A DNA stretch of 64,000 bases from Pyxidicoccus caerfyrddinensis (GTDB taxonomy: Bacteria; Myxococcota; Myxococcia; Myxococcales; Myxococcaceae): contig NZ_JAAIYA010000004.1 in NCBI RefSeq assembly GCF_010894405.1, positions 62,001 through 126,000 on the forward strand. Direction: 5' to 3'. Made by a program: the position numbers and the translations under genes. Below the pieces are notes generated by a model, which worked only from the letters and a program-made list of their open reading frames with translations, had not been told where the DNA came from and ran no database searches. Below, one piece after another: positions 26,801 through 35,852 of this stretch. Positions within the stretch are counted from its first letter, which is position 1. Every line of letters starts with the position of its first letter.

Positions 26801-29083
26801 AACAACGTGGCGCCCCAGGTGTACCTGGAAGAGCCCTATTACGTCTTCCCCGAGGGCTCCAGCCTGTCGCTCTGGGGCTACGTCAGCGATCCGGGCTCAC
26901 AGGACTCATTGACGGCCACGGTGGACTTCGGCGACGGCACGGGTCCCCAGCCGCTGCAGCTCACCGGCCAGTACCTCACGCTGGGCCATGAGTTCGCGAA
27001 CAATGGCACGTTCACGGTGACGCTCACCGTCATGGACGATAATGGTGGCGTGGGCACCGCCACGAGCCGGGTGTCCATCTACAACGTGCCGCCCACGGTG
27101 AGCGCCACGGGCGGCAGCGTGGACGAGGGCTCCACGTTCAGCTCCTCGGGCTCTTTCACCGACCCGGGCGCCGACACCTGGACGGCGAGGGTGGACTACG
27201 GCGACGGCTCGGGCTGGCAACCGCTGGCGCTGAACGGCAAGTCCTTCGCCCTGGAGCACGCCTATGCCAGCAGCGGCATGTACCCGGTGGAGATCATTGT
27301 CCGGGACAGTGACGGCGCGGAGGGCTGGAGCGTCGTGTATGCCACCGTCCTGAACGTGGTCCCCACCGTGACGGTGACAGGCAGTGGGCCGCTGAACGAG
27401 GGCTCGACGTTCACCGCCTCGGGCTCCTTCACCGACCCGGGGGACGAGTTCGGCTGGATGGCGTATGTGGACTACGGCGATGGCAACTACGAGTGGGAGC
27501 AACTGCCCCTGGACGGCAGGTCGTTCTCGCTGAGCCACATCTACGGCGAAAGCGGCACCTACACCGTGACTGTCTACGTCTTCGACGGTGGGGGAGTCGG
27601 CATCGGCAGCACGCAGGTAGGGGTCGTCAACGTGGCGCCCGTGGTGACCGCGACGGGAGGCACGGCCGATGAGGGCGCCTATCTCTCCATGAGCGCCCTC
27701 ATTACCGATCCGAGCTTCTCGGACACCCTGGTGGCGATGATCGACTACGGCGATGGCTCGCCCGTGGAGCGCCGCCCCCTCAATTGGCTCCGGAACTTCA
27801 TCCCGTTCCACCTCTACGCGGATGACGGCACCTACCAGGTGACCATCACCGTCACTGACGATGACGGTGGAACCGGTACCGTCACCGTGCCCGTTCACGT
27901 CCGCAACGTCGCGCCGACGATGGTGGCCTTCCTCAGCGACAGCGACATCACCGAGGGCTTCCTGTTCACAGGCCGTGGACAGTTCTACGAGCAGGGCGCG
28001 GACACGGTGACCTTCACCGTGGACTTCGGCGATGGCTCCGCCCCCGTGCAGTTCCTCCCGAACCCCGGCGCTCCCAACACCTTCAACGCCCCCCACGTCT
28101 ATGCCGACAGCGGCACCTACAGGCTGACCGTCACCCTGACCGACGACGATGGCGGCGCGAGCACCTTCACGGCGCAGGCGGCCATCCTGAACGTGGCCCC
28201 CACGGTGACGGCGTCCAATGACTCGCCGGCGTACTGGGGCACCCCCGTCAACCTCGTGGGCACGGCCACGGACCCGAGCCCGGTGGACACCGAGGCGGGC
28301 TTCACCCCGCTCTGGACGCTGGGAGATGACACGATGGCGGCGGGCCTCACCACGGCCCACACCTACGCGGCGCCGGGCACCTACCCGGCACGGCTACGCG
28401 TGACGGACAAGGACGGCGGCTCCAACACCGCCATGACCACCGTGAGCATCCAGCAGCGGCCGGGCGCCGTCACCTGCTCGGACACGACGGCGGTGTTCGG
28501 CTTCCCGGCGGCCCTGGGCGCGAGCTTCGTGGATGGGCTGGCGGGTGGACTGCCCGGTGGTCGGAGCCTGGGCTTCCGCCTCGGAGGCTCCACGGTTCTC
28601 GGCTCCGCCACCACGGACGCCTCGGGCCTGGCCAGCGTGCGGAGCCCTGGCAGCCTGATGCCCGGCAGCTATTCGTTCACCGTCTCCTTCGCGGGTGACT
28701 CGCACTACACCGCGGCCGAGGCCCACTGCACGCTCACCGTCACCGAGTCCAACGGACGCATCACCGGAGGCGACCTGGGCTTCTCGAGCAGGGCGCGTGG
28801 AGGCTTCAACGTAGCGCGCATGGAGGGCGGCCCGGCTCGAGGCGAGCTGCAGTTCCAGAACGACACCACTTCGTTCCACGCCCACGAGCTGACGGCGCTG
28901 GGCGTCTCCGCCGACAAGCGGCAGGGCTGGTTCGCGGGAGTGGGCCGGGATGGACGCGCCTTCACCGCCTACGTGGAGGACAACGGCGAGCCGTTCACCG
29001 GGGACGTGTTCAAGCTCTGGATCGACGGCGTCCTGCAGACGGCGAATGGGGGCCTCAGCGGCGGCAACATCCAGATCCACTGA
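23837..29083 (+). CDS. Large PKD-repeat lipoprotein with a PPC domain
   Basis: The 1748-residue lipoprotein starts at ATG 23837 behind GAGGGGGAG; a TTG 18 bases earlier would include the ribosome site. The signal ends VVFLGC. Order: a unique N-terminal region (to about 230); a PPC domain starting at ESEPNNGIDTTDSLQLGDDY; two putative Ig/cadherin-like domains; about ten PKD-type beta-sandwich repeats (about 620-1540), each with a DEG start, a DPG turn and a D-Y/F-G-D-G motif; an Ig-like domain; and a C-terminal domain ending GGNIQIH that resembles the small domain at the end of several myxobacterial collagenase-like proteins. No protease motif is present, so it is likely a surface binding or adhesion protein. 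Repeats diverge in sequence, which argues for old duplication. Confidence 0.85.
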   Translation: MPRVTFVARSAALLAVVFLGCDGPGGEAPPQPPKVLKASTRSKTLSGSQSACDSALEPRLVVAPSDEAPRPAVQLEGQGLNCGETYALVITQPDGTSTSESLTADTLGKVQSTSIPDAHSGNKQARLYDSSGDEVAQTLYYEPVFRYGHLTWRTVGPRTAEFSVVNAFRRVYWGSGPDGLVVTGDTFQEYAGSTSLCFGDGTCTYALTYEVTDYDAEEGWVTARAFAPSEPQVLPGTGVTVTESEPNNGIDTTDSLQLGDDYSSNISVPYERDYVRFTLTERTRIEVRTVLQGLRDSYLYLFDANGVHLASDDDSGGGLASRISITLDAGTYYVAASAFGAGTGQQFVQFRRVAIPPPGPITHTYGWDGPFTASISGCCRIEGLDNLAGPWSPSYRVQTQVGFTPANSAPVSSLPPVIEAPANMPDFAFQIPATDADGDELTFRLATDSESFIVNPPPGLSVSSTGVVSWNTVGTVGGQQWVVQVIIEEHRDGARIGSSAVDFLLKSTGDTGTAPTCLPPSQTDYTVMPGERVEFSLGAQDADTWDLLTLNAINVPWGAFLLPSLPLRGYSGISTTFFWTPSSWDVGATYPMRFTVTDSTGQQAGCSVTITVQNRSNWPPQAYAGSDQGGFEGQTVTLSGSGYDPDGNPLTYSWSLVSATGPAVTLSSADSPTPSFMATDDGVYTFQLTVTDSLGASDSDSVTVYVYNEAPQVIAPGSAQLDEGQVFTAAGSITDPGADSWTATVDYDDGTGPHPLVLDNGTFTLSHRYPDDRDDWWSDSYYVRISVTDDDGGEDTVYVAVHVLNVAPVITAYPPGITLDEGQAAVVPITFTDPGADSWTLSVDYGDGYSDGVWTSSQEHTFQHVYYWPGTYSLRLWVWDGDGGQHEVTIPVVVRNLAPVVSVEGGTIDEGSFFFSFGSVSDLDDCWANCTITVDYGDGTGVQGIPLPYYDNRFYFGHTYADSGTYLLTVTVRDGLGAEGRATATVVVNNVAPQVYLEEPYYVFPEGSSLSLWGYVSDPGSQDSLTATVDFGDGTGPQPLQLTGQYLTLGHEFANNGTFTVTLTVMDDNGGVGTATSRVSIYNVPPTVSATGGSVDEGSTFSSSGSFTDPGADTWTARVDYGDGSGWQPLALNGKSFALEHAYASSGMYPVEIIVRDSDGAEGWSVVYATVLNVVPTVTVTGSGPLNEGSTFTASGSFTDPGDEFGWMAYVDYGDGNYEWEQLPLDGRSFSLSHIYGESGTYTVTVYVFDGGGVGIGSTQVGVVNVAPVVTATGGTADEGAYLSMSALITDPSFSDTLVAMIDYGDGSPVERRPLNWLRNFIPFHLYADDGTYQVTITVTDDDGGTGTVTVPVHVRNVAPTMVAFLSDSDITEGFLFTGRGQFYEQGADTVTFTVDFGDGSAPVQFLPNPGAPNTFNAPHVYADSGTYRLTVTLTDDDGGASTFTAQAAILNVAPTVTASNDSPAYWGTPVNLVGTATDPSPVDTEAGFTPLWTLGDDTMAAGLTTAHTYAAPGTYPARLRVTDKDGGSNTAMTTVSIQQRPGAVTCSDTTAVFGFPAALGASFVDGLAGGLPGGRSLGFRLGGSTVLGSATTDASGLASVRSPGSLMPGSYSFTVSFAGDSHYTAAEAHCTLTVTESNGRITGGDLGFSSRARGGFNVARMEGGPARGELQFQNDTTSFHAHELTALGVSADKRQGWFAGVGRDGRAFTAYVEDNGEPFTGDVFKLWIDGVLQTANGGLSGGNIQIH

Positions 29084-29222
29084 CCGCGCACGAGAAGGAC
29101 CGGGCCCCTGCCAGCGTGCTGCAATTCGCCACATCGATAGGAGCGGCGGACGCCACGGCGCTGGGTCCAGGCCATGGACGACTACGCCCAGGCCCGGTGG
29201 CCGGCGTCGGAGCCGGCGTGCT

Positions 29223-30179
29223 TCACCGAGCCGAGCGAAGCGCCCGGGGAGAGCCCCCGCCGAGCTTCTTCAACAAACGCCGGAGGGTGCCCGCGTCCTG
29301 GTAGCCCACCTCCGCGGCGACGTCGTCGACGCTCAGGTGGGTCGCCTGGAGCAGCGCCTGGGCGCGCCGCACCTTGACGCTGTGGACGAGCGCGAGGGTG
29401 CTCCGGCCCGTCGCGCGCTGCACGTGGCGCGACAAGGTCCGCTCCGTCATGCCGAGCTTCGAGGCGAGCTCGGAGACACTCGGGGGATTCGGGAAACGGG
29501 CCTCGAGCTCCGACGTGATGCGCGCAATCAACGCGTCTCCGTTCGCGAGCAACTCCGGCGCGACGAACTTCGCCTGCGCCTGCCTGCCATCGAGCAGCAA
29601 GGTGCGCGCGAGGAGGTCCACCAGCCGCGCGCCGCAATGCTCCCGGAGGAGGTGCAGCATGAGGTCGGTCTGCGCGAAGGCCGCCCCGGCCGTGACGACG
29701 GGCCCATCCGCGCAGACCATCACATCCGCATCAACGGCGCATTGCCGCTCCATCTCGGCGAGCAGACCCGCGAGCCACCAGGTGGTGGTGGCCCGGCGGT
29801 GAGCCAGGACGCCCGCCTGCTGCAACAGGAAGACGGCCGTGCACGAGGCGGCGACGCGCCCTCCGCGCGAGACATGACGGGCAATCGCCTTCGAGAGCTT
29901 CAGGGCATCGGGCCGCGCGAGCCGCGCGCGCACGGCGGCGGCGTGGGTCGTGCCGAGGCCCGGGATGACCCAGGTCGTCCGGTCATCGTGGGCCCGCGCG
30001 CGCAGGCGCGACGTCTCGAGGCCCAGGCCCGCGGAGAGCCGGACCTGGCCGCCGTCGACCGAGCAGACCTCGAAACGCAGCGACTCCGCCCCCAGCGCGC
30101 GCGCTGCCCGGAGCATGTCGAGCGTCGCCGTGACGCCCGTCGCGAAGGCGCCTTCCATGACGATGAGGGTGAAGGCCAT
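29223..30179 (-). CDS. GlxA-type AraC-family regulator with a DJ-1/PfpI domain
   Basis: The 318-residue protein, from ATG 30179, has the two-part GlxA layout. Residues 1-185 form a DJ-1/PfpI (class I amidotransferase-like) domain with the nucleophile-elbow position at VAASCTAVFLL. Residues about 215-315 form an AraC double helix-turn-helix (SVSELASKLGMTERTLSRHV and LSVDDVAAEVGYQDAGTL). Such proteins are usually activators that sense small ligands. The gene diverges from a dienelactone hydrolase gene at 30297, its likely target. An alternative start 48 bases upstream (ATG 30227) would add 16 residues; neither has a good ribosome site. Confidence 0.88.
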   Translation of the reverse strand: MAFTLIVMEGAFATGVTATLDMLRAARALGAESLRFEVCSVDGGQVRLSAGLGLETSRLRARAHDDRTTWVIPGLGTTHAAAVRARLARPDALKLSKAIARHVSRGGRVAASCTAVFLLQQAGVLAHRRATTTWWLAGLLAEMERQCAVDADVMVCADGPVVTAGAAFAQTDLMLHLLREHCGARLVDLLARTLLLDGRQAQAKFVAPELLANGDALIARITSELEARFPNPPSVSELASKLGMTERTLSRHVQRATGRSTLALVHSVKVRRAQALLQATHLSVDDVAAEVGYQDAGTLRRLLKKLGGGSPRALRSAR

Positions 30180-30296
30180 GGTGTCCGAATCTGCCTGAAT
30201 AAAGTCTTTTCCGACACTGGCGCCCATGGGCGGGCCGATGGTCTCGTGCGGATAGAAGGGAGCCGGGCGGACCCGACGGCCCGAGCGGACACGAGC

Positions 30297-31115
30297 ATGC
30301 GCAATCTCGAAGTAGACGACCCACTCGAGGACTTTCAGCACCGCGATGTCACGCTGCTGGGCGAGACACGGAAGGTCTACACGGCCGGAACCGGTCCCGC
30401 GGTCATCGTGATGGCGGAGATGCCTGGAATCAGCCCGCGCGTCGCGCGCTTCGCCCGCTGGGTGCGTGCCGCCGGTCTCACCGCGTGGATGCCGAGCCTC
30501 TTCGGCCGCGATGGCTCCGTGCCCACCGCGAAGGAGGGAAAAGCCATCTTCGAGCGCGCGTGCATCAGCAAGGAGTTCCGGGCGTTCGCCGCGAACGAGT
30601 CGAGCCCCATCGCGACGTGGCTGCGGGCGCTCGCCGCGCACGCGCACGCGGAATGCGGCGGCCCGGGCGTGGGAGCGATTGGCATGTGCTTCACCGGCAA
30701 CTTCGCGCTGTCGATGATGCTGGAGAAGGCGGTGCTGGCGCCGGTGCTGGCGCAGCCGTCACTGCCGCTGAATGAGCCCGCGGGGGTGGACATCACGGCC
30801 GAGGAGCTCGAGCGCGTGCGGCAACGACTGGTGGACGAAGACCTGACCGTCCTCGCCTATCGCTTCGAAGGCGATGCCTTCTGCCGGGCGGAACGCTTCG
30901 CCACCTACCAGCGAGCGCTCGGCGAGCGCTTCCACGCGCGCGTGCTACCTGACAGCGCCGCGGGGCCGAAGTCCCAACGCCCCGACGACTTCTTCCGCTT
31001 CATCCCAACGCCACACAGCGTCCTGACCGTCCACCTCGTCGACAGGGAGGGCGAGCCCACCGCCACCGCGAGAGACGAGGTCCTGGCGTTCTTCCGAAGG
31101 CGCCTCCTGCCGTAG
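30297..31115 (+). CDS. Dienelactone hydrolase family protein
   Basis: The 272-residue alpha/beta hydrolase has the Cys nucleophile in GAIGMCFTG, which is the DLH form (G-x-C-x-G). The acid is probably in the segment around EGDAFCRAERF, and the His is in IPTPHSVL. No signal peptide is seen, so it is cytosolic. Enzymes of this family open dienelactones or hydrolyse related esters. It is transcribed away from the GlxA-type regulator, and the 117-base gap should hold both promoters. The substrate is not predictable. Confidence 0.85.
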   Translation: MRNLEVDDPLEDFQHRDVTLLGETRKVYTAGTGPAVIVMAEMPGISPRVARFARWVRAAGLTAWMPSLFGRDGSVPTAKEGKAIFERACISKEFRAFAANESSPIATWLRALAAHAHAECGGPGVGAIGMCFTGNFALSMMLEKAVLAPVLAQPSLPLNEPAGVDITAEELERVRQRLVDEDLTVLAYRFEGDAFCRAERFATYQRALGERFHARVLPDSAAGPKSQRPDDFFRFIPTPHSVLTVHLVDREGEPTATARDEVLAFFRRRLLP

Positions 31116-31280
31116 TCACTGTTGGTTTCTCGAGCCACGGCAGCGAAGGCCCGGCTGGCCCCTCCCCCAACGGTCGGGTAGCCAGGGCGGGTGAATACAT
31201 GCGACGGGAACCGGATGTTCCGTCCGGGTGGAGCGCGGCACACCTCGCCCATCCGCGGTCCTGAGCCTGAGGAGACACCC

Positions 31281-31739
31281 ATGTCGAAGAACAGCCGTTC
31301 GCTGGTGCTGTCGGGGTTGGTGGCGTGCCTGCTGGGAAGCCCGCTGGTGGCGGGGGCCCAGGGCAGCAACAAGGCGGGCAAGGACGGCGGCACGGCGGCC
31401 CAGGACGCGGCGGCGAAGGCCATGGCCCCCCAGCTGGGACCGGACGCGACCTCGGTCCAGACGAACGCGGAAGGCCGGCTGCAGATCAGCGGCGCCATGC
31501 GGAAGGAGGCCGTCAGCTGCAATGCCGGGCAGGGAGTGGACATCGCCGGCACCAGCCATGACTTCCAGCTGTCGGGCGAATGCGGCGACGTGGTGGTGTC
31601 CGGCAACAACAACAAGGTGAAGGTGGAGACCGCCAAGGCCATCACCGTCATGGGCGTGGGCAACAAGGTGACGTGGAAGCGGGGCGAGCCGAAGCAGGAG
31701 ACGCGCGGCACGAACAACTCGCTCACCCGCGAGAAGTAG
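31281..31739 (+). CDS. Exported DUF3060-domain protein
   Basis: The 152-residue product starts at ATG 31281 behind GAGGAG. A signal peptide (SLVLSGLVACLLGSPLVAGA) is followed by a short disordered Lys/Ala-rich linker and a DUF3060-type right-handed repeat. The diagnostic spacing is seen in VSCNAGQGVDIAGTSHDFQL, then GECGDVVVSGNNNKVKVE, then GVGNKVTW and TRGTNNS. These small proteins have no known catalytic role and may bind surfaces or metals outside the cell. It stands between the hydrolase and a convergent AraC gene. Confidence 0.8.
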   Translation: MSKNSRSLVLSGLVACLLGSPLVAGAQGSNKAGKDGGTAAQDAAAKAMAPQLGPDATSVQTNAEGRLQISGAMRKEAVSCNAGQGVDIAGTSHDFQLSGECGDVVVSGNNNKVKVETAKAITVMGVGNKVTWKRGEPKQETRGTNNSLTREK

Positions 31740-31811
31740 TCCGGTTCGGCGGCCCGACGGGTTTCCCGTCCTTCCAGTCGACCGAGGGCGGCTGGTGGGC
31801 CGAGACCACCT

Positions 31812-32633
31812 TCAGCCAGCCCGCGAGCTGGACGGCGACGGCCGCCCGCGGCGGAGCGTGGCCGTTGCGCACGGTGGTCCAGCCGCCGCCCTCGCTCGAC
31901 TCGCCTCGGAGCCTCGTGCTTCGAAGACGGCGCCCGTGAGGCCATGGGTGAAGACCTTCGAGGGCGGCAAGCCGAACATCCCGCGAAACAGTCGGGAGAA
32001 ATGGGCCGAATCGTAGAAGCCCGCGGCGTGCGCAACTTCGGTGAGGCTTCGGCCGCTGAGTGCGAGCGCGGTGGCCGCTTGCATCCGGTGCCAGGCGCGA
32101 AATGCGCCCACCGGGACACCGACCTGTTCTCTGAATCGGTGTTCGACGAGGGAAGTGGAGGCCCCCACCCGTTGCGCCAGCATCACCGCATCGGAGGGTT
32201 CGTCGTCGGGTGTGGAAAGAAACGCAGCGACGCGAGCGATGCGTGCGTCGACCGTCAGCGGACAGGGCCCTAGATTCAGAGCGTTCTGGAAGAGCTCGGT
32301 CCAGGGTTCGGCCTTTCGCGCAGCCAGGGCGGTTTCGACTGCTGCGCGCAACGCGCCTGCGTCGACCCGACGGCTGAGTCCTGCGCCAGGCTCCAGGAAC
32401 AGCACTGCGGCTCGTCCGCCATGAAAGTCGAGCGCATGCCACTGCCACCCACGCACGAAGGCGGCTTCGTGGTGTTCGACGTGGCCGTCGCCGTCGACGA
32501 GGTCGAACGCATCATCGAGACCCACGAGAACGGCGTTGGCGGCAAACCGATGCCTGGGCAACTCGTGGAAGCGACCGACGTACAGCGCTCTTCCTCCGCC
32601 CAGCAACAAGTGGCTCTGCATCTGCAGAATCAT
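31812..32633 (-). CDS. AraC-family transcriptional regulator
   Basis: This is about 273 residues from ATG 32633; a GTG 24 bases earlier and an ATG 12 bases later are alternatives. The N-terminal half is a cupin-like ligand domain (FHELPRHRFAANAVLVGLDD). The C-terminal half is a clear AraC double helix-turn-helix (AVMLAQRVGASTSLVEHRF and LTEVAHAAGFYDSAHFSRLF with FGLPPSK). The last ~35 residues are Arg/Ser/Ala-rich and may be a decayed tail. It diverges from the acyl-CoA ligase at 32744, a plausible target. Confidence 0.85.
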   Translation of the reverse strand: MILQMQSHLLLGGGRALYVGRFHELPRHRFAANAVLVGLDDAFDLVDGDGHVEHHEAAFVRGWQWHALDFHGGRAAVLFLEPGAGLSRRVDAGALRAAVETALAARKAEPWTELFQNALNLGPCPLTVDARIARVAAFLSTPDDEPSDAVMLAQRVGASTSLVEHRFREQVGVPVGAFRAWHRMQAATALALSGRSLTEVAHAAGFYDSAHFSRLFRGMFGLPPSKVFTHGLTGAVFEARGSEASRARAAAGPPCATATLRRGRPSPSSSRAG

Positions 32634-32743
32634 ACAAGCGTGGACGTGGCGCCGCACGTAGCTTGATGCGTTGAACCCTGCCGCTCCCCTGCCCCCTGAC
32701 CCAGCCCGTACCGATGACGCTTCGTTCGAACAGAGGAGGCCTC

Positions 32744-34591
32744 ATGGCCGATGAACACCCGTCCCTTTCCCAGATGATTCTCGACCGGGCACGCGCGTCG
32801 CCGCGTCGCGTCGCATTCCGTGTGCGACGAGACGATGCCTATGTCGACGTCCCCTGGTCGGAGTTGCTCCCGCGCATCGAAGCCATCGCGTCGGGGGTGT
32901 TGAGCGCCGGTCCAGTGGACGATGGCGCGTGCATCACCATCGTCGGCAACACCACGATGGAATCGTGTCTCGTCGACTTCGCTGCCCTGAGCATCGGTCT
33001 CAAGACGGTCCCCGTCTACGCGAGCCTCCTGCCGGAAGAGGTGGGCTACATGCACGTGGACACCGCGGCGCAGCTCATCGTCGTGGACGACGGGAGTCAA
33101 CTCGACAAAGTGCGAGCCTTTCGAAAGGGCTTCACGTTCTTCGAAAGGCGTTACTCGCCGGCCGAGCTCGGTGCCCGAGCGAAGGTGGTGGTCATCCATC
33201 CGGCCGGTCTTGCTCCCGCGGACGATTGGGAAAGCCTGGAGAGCCTCGAGGCCCGGGGTCGCGCCCGACAAGCAGCGTTGGAGGATGAGATGCGTCGAAG
33301 AGCGTCGCTGATTCGACGCGAGCACGTCGCGACCTTCACCTATACCTCGGGAACCACCGGAGCACCGAAAGCGGTGATTCAAACCCACGACAACATGTTG
33401 GCGATGCTCGAAGACGTCGCCGACGCGGGACTGTTGGATGACAACGCGCTCAGGCACGGCTTGTTTCTTTTCCTACCCGCTGCGCACTCCTTCGGACGAA
33501 TGGTGGAGTTCGCGGGTCCGTTCTTCGGCGCGCCTCTGGTCATGTCGTCGGTGCCCACGCTGGCAGCGGATCTTGTCGCTGCGCGCCCGGGGTTCTTCCC
33601 GGCGGCTCCGCGTGTCTTCGAGAAGATGATGGCGAAGGTCACGAGCGCCATCGAGAGCGAGCAAGGGTTGCGACGATGGGTTCTGGAATGGGCCCTGGGC
33701 GTGGGTCGTCAAGTCGCGTCCCGTCGCGCTGCCGGCAATTCGCTGCCGGTGTGGCTGGAGGCGCAGCGTGGGTTGGCGGACCGCCTCGTGTTGGCGAAGC
33801 TGCGCGCACGGCTGGGCTTGGACAACGCTTCCGTGCTTCTCTCGGGAGCCGCTGCGCTTCGCGTGGATGTCCAGATGTTCTTTCTCTCCTTGGGTCTGAC
33901 CGTTCTGGAAGCCTACGGACTGACGGAAACGTGCCCTGGCTTGACCGTCAATCGCAAAGAGAACGTGCGTCCGGGGACCGTTGGAAGACCGTTCAAGCGA
34001 TGCGAGCTCAAAGTGGGGCCCGATCGTGAGCTCCTTGCTCGCGGGCCGAATATCTCCCGGGGTTACTTGAACCGCCCGGATGCAACGGCTGAAGCCTTCG
34101 ATGACGACGGATGGTTCCGGACGGGAGATCTTGGCTCCATTGATTCGGAGGGGTTCGTTCGGATTACCGGGCGGAAGAAGGAACTGCTCAAGACGAGTGG
34201 TGGGAAATACGTGGCGCCGCTGAAGATCGAGGCACAGCTCAAGCGACACCCGCTCGTCCAGGAGGCGGTCGTGATCGGTGAGGGGCGGAATTACTGTACG
34301 GCCTTGTTTGCGCTCGACGCAGAGATACTCGCCGAGGTGGCTCGACGCGAGGGTATTCCGGCGGATCCGGCGCACCCGCGAATCAACAACGTCCTGCAGA
34401 CCCTGGTCGCGGAGACGAATTCGAACCTGGCGTCCTTCGAGCGCATCAAGACGTTTCGTGTGTCGCCCGGTCCGTTCACGGTGGATGGTGGCGAACTCAC
34501 GGCGTCGCTGAAGGTCAAGCGCCACGCGGTCGTTCGGAAGCACGCGGCGTTGATTGAGTCGATGTACGGGGCCCCGGAGTCGCCGCTCTAA
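32744..34591 (+). CDS. AMP-forming long-chain acyl-CoA ligase
   Basis: The 615-residue enzyme starts at ATG 32744 behind GAGGAGG. The AMP-binding signature TYTSGTTGAPKAVIQTH, the YGLTET adenylate motif, GWFRTGDLG and the C-terminal Lys loop (GRKKELLKTSGGKYVAP) are all present. The order matches FadD15-type long-chain ligases, which activate fatty acids to acyl-CoA through an acyl-adenylate. It is cytosolic and possibly membrane-associated. Third codon positions are less GC-biased than in the neighbours (16 of the first 60 codons end in A or T, against 8 of 60 in the esterase downstream), hinting at later acquisition together with the AraC gene. Confidence 0.93.
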   Translation: MADEHPSLSQMILDRARASPRRVAFRVRRDDAYVDVPWSELLPRIEAIASGVLSAGPVDDGACITIVGNTTMESCLVDFAALSIGLKTVPVYASLLPEEVGYMHVDTAAQLIVVDDGSQLDKVRAFRKGFTFFERRYSPAELGARAKVVVIHPAGLAPADDWESLESLEARGRARQAALEDEMRRRASLIRREHVATFTYTSGTTGAPKAVIQTHDNMLAMLEDVADAGLLDDNALRHGLFLFLPAAHSFGRMVEFAGPFFGAPLVMSSVPTLAADLVAARPGFFPAAPRVFEKMMAKVTSAIESEQGLRRWVLEWALGVGRQVASRRAAGNSLPVWLEAQRGLADRLVLAKLRARLGLDNASVLLSGAAALRVDVQMFFLSLGLTVLEAYGLTETCPGLTVNRKENVRPGTVGRPFKRCELKVGPDRELLARGPNISRGYLNRPDATAEAFDDDGWFRTGDLGSIDSEGFVRITGRKKELLKTSGGKYVAPLKIEAQLKRHPLVQEAVVIGEGRNYCTALFALDAEILAEVARREGIPADPAHPRINNVLQTLVAETNSNLASFERIKTFRVSPGPFTVDGGELTASLKVKRHAVVRKHAALIESMYGAPESPL

Positions 34592-34608
34592 ACGTAGGTC
34601 CGGGCGGC

Positions 34609-34659
34609 TCACCCCTCGACGAGCTGCTGGCCGCCGTCGATGTCGAAGGTCGCGATGGT
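34609..34659 (-). pseudogene. C-terminal scrap of a short-chain dehydrogenase
   Basis: The minus strand reads TIATFDIDGGQQLVEG and then a stop at 34609. This is the typical C-terminus of an SDR oxidoreductase (the FDIDGGQQL end). The same frame has a stop just upstream and no Rossmann GxxxGxG part exists nearby, so only about 17 codons remain. The rest of 34660-34820 holds no recognisable gene. Confidence 0.5.
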
Positions 34660-34820
34660 CCGAGTTCAAGTTCGGCTCTGTACGTTCGCAAGGCCTGGGC
34701 GTAGCGCGCGAGCAGGCGCATGGAGCCGCGAGTCCGAGGGCCAGCCCGTGTGTCCGTCCCGGGCTTGCGGCACCCGTAGGAGGGCCGAAGGTTTGGGGCA
34801 CACTTCACCGGAGAACCGGG

Positions 34821-35852
34821 ATGAGCCCCAAGCTTTCCCCCAACCTCGAGCCCGGGACGCGGCGCTTCCTCGAGCAGGTCAACGCGCAAGGAGGCAAGCC
34901 CATCTACGAGCTGTCCCCCGTGGATGCACGCAAGGTGCTCTCGGACCTCCAAGCAGGTAAGGACGTCGAGAAGCTGCCCGCCGACATCGAGGACCGCATG
35001 ATTCCCGGCGGCCCCGGTAACCAGGACATCTCGATTCGCATCGTGCGGCCAAAGGGCCAGACGGATGTCCTGCCCGTCATCATGCACTTCCACGGCGGCG
35101 GCTGGGTCCTGGGCGGCAAGGACACCCATGACCGGCTGGTGCGGGAGCTCGCGAACGGCGCCCAGGCGGCCGTGGTGTTCGTCGACTACACGCCCGCCCC
35201 GGACGCCCAGTTCCCGGTGCAGATCGAGCAGGCCTATGCGGCCACGAAGTGGATCGCCGAGAACGGCGAATCCCTCGGCATGGACCCCTCGCGCCTGGCC
35301 ATCCTGGGTGACAGCGTGGGCGGCAACATGGCCGCCGTGGTGGCCCTCCTGGCGAAGGAGCGCGGCGGGCCGCGCATCGCCTCCCAGGTGCTCTTCTACC
35401 CGGTGACCGATGCCAACTTCGACACCGGCACCTACCAGGAGTTCGCGACCGGCTACTTCCTCGCCCGTGATGGCATGAGGTGGTTCTGGGACAACTACCT
35501 CCCCAATGTGGAGGAGCGGGCACGGCCCCATGCCTCCCCGCTCCGTGCCTCGCTGGAGGAACTGAAGGGGCTGCCCCCGGCGCTCGTCATCGTGGGCGAG
35601 CACGACGTGCTGCGAGACGAGGGCGAGGCGTACGCCCACAAGCTCGCGGAAGCCGGCGTCAGGGTGGAGGCCACGCGGTTCCTCGGGACCATGCATGACT
35701 TCGTGATGCTGAACCCCATCACGGACACACCGGCGCCCCGTGCCGCCATCCGCCTGGCGACGGAGACCCTCCGGCGCGTCTTCGGCGAAGTGGACCAGGC
35801 CGGGAGGCGGACCGCGCTCGGGGCTGAAGCCACCGCGCCCATGCAACACTGA
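34821..35852 (+). CDS. HSL-type alpha/beta hydrolase (acetyl-esterase-like)
   Basis: The 343-residue esterase starts at ATG 34821 with GGAG upstream. It has HFHGGGW, the oxyanion-hole motif of the hormone-sensitive-lipase group, then GDSVGG with the nucleophile Ser. The Asp is in the GEHDVLRDE segment and the His in TMHDFV. No signal peptide is seen, so it is probably cytosolic, cutting short-chain esters. It sits between remnants of other enzymes. Confidence 0.9.
   Translation: MSPKLSPNLEPGTRRFLEQVNAQGGKPIYELSPVDARKVLSDLQAGKDVEKLPADIEDRMIPGGPGNQDISIRIVRPKGQTDVLPVIMHFHGGGWVLGGKDTHDRLVRELANGAQAAVVFVDYTPAPDAQFPVQIEQAYAATKWIAENGESLGMDPSRLAILGDSVGGNMAAVVALLAKERGGPRIASQVLFYPVTDANFDTGTYQEFATGYFLARDGMRWFWDNYLPNVEERARPHASPLRASLEELKGLPPALVIVGEHDVLRDEGEAYAHKLAEAGVRVEATRFLGTMHDFVMLNPITDTPAPRAAIRLATETLRRVFGEVDQAGRRTALGAEATAPMQH

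Noticed and set aside
31723-32448. A minus-strand frame overlapping the AraC gene and ending with a Trp-rich tail.
   Set aside because: The AraC frame has the clear helix-turn-helix and the better composition; this one lacks a start and a domain.
32744-34591. The acyl-CoA ligase as part of a horizontally acquired island.
   Set aside because: Third-position bias is only moderately lower (16 of 60 codons), and no mobile-element or attachment sequence flanks it, so transfer is mentioned but not claimed.
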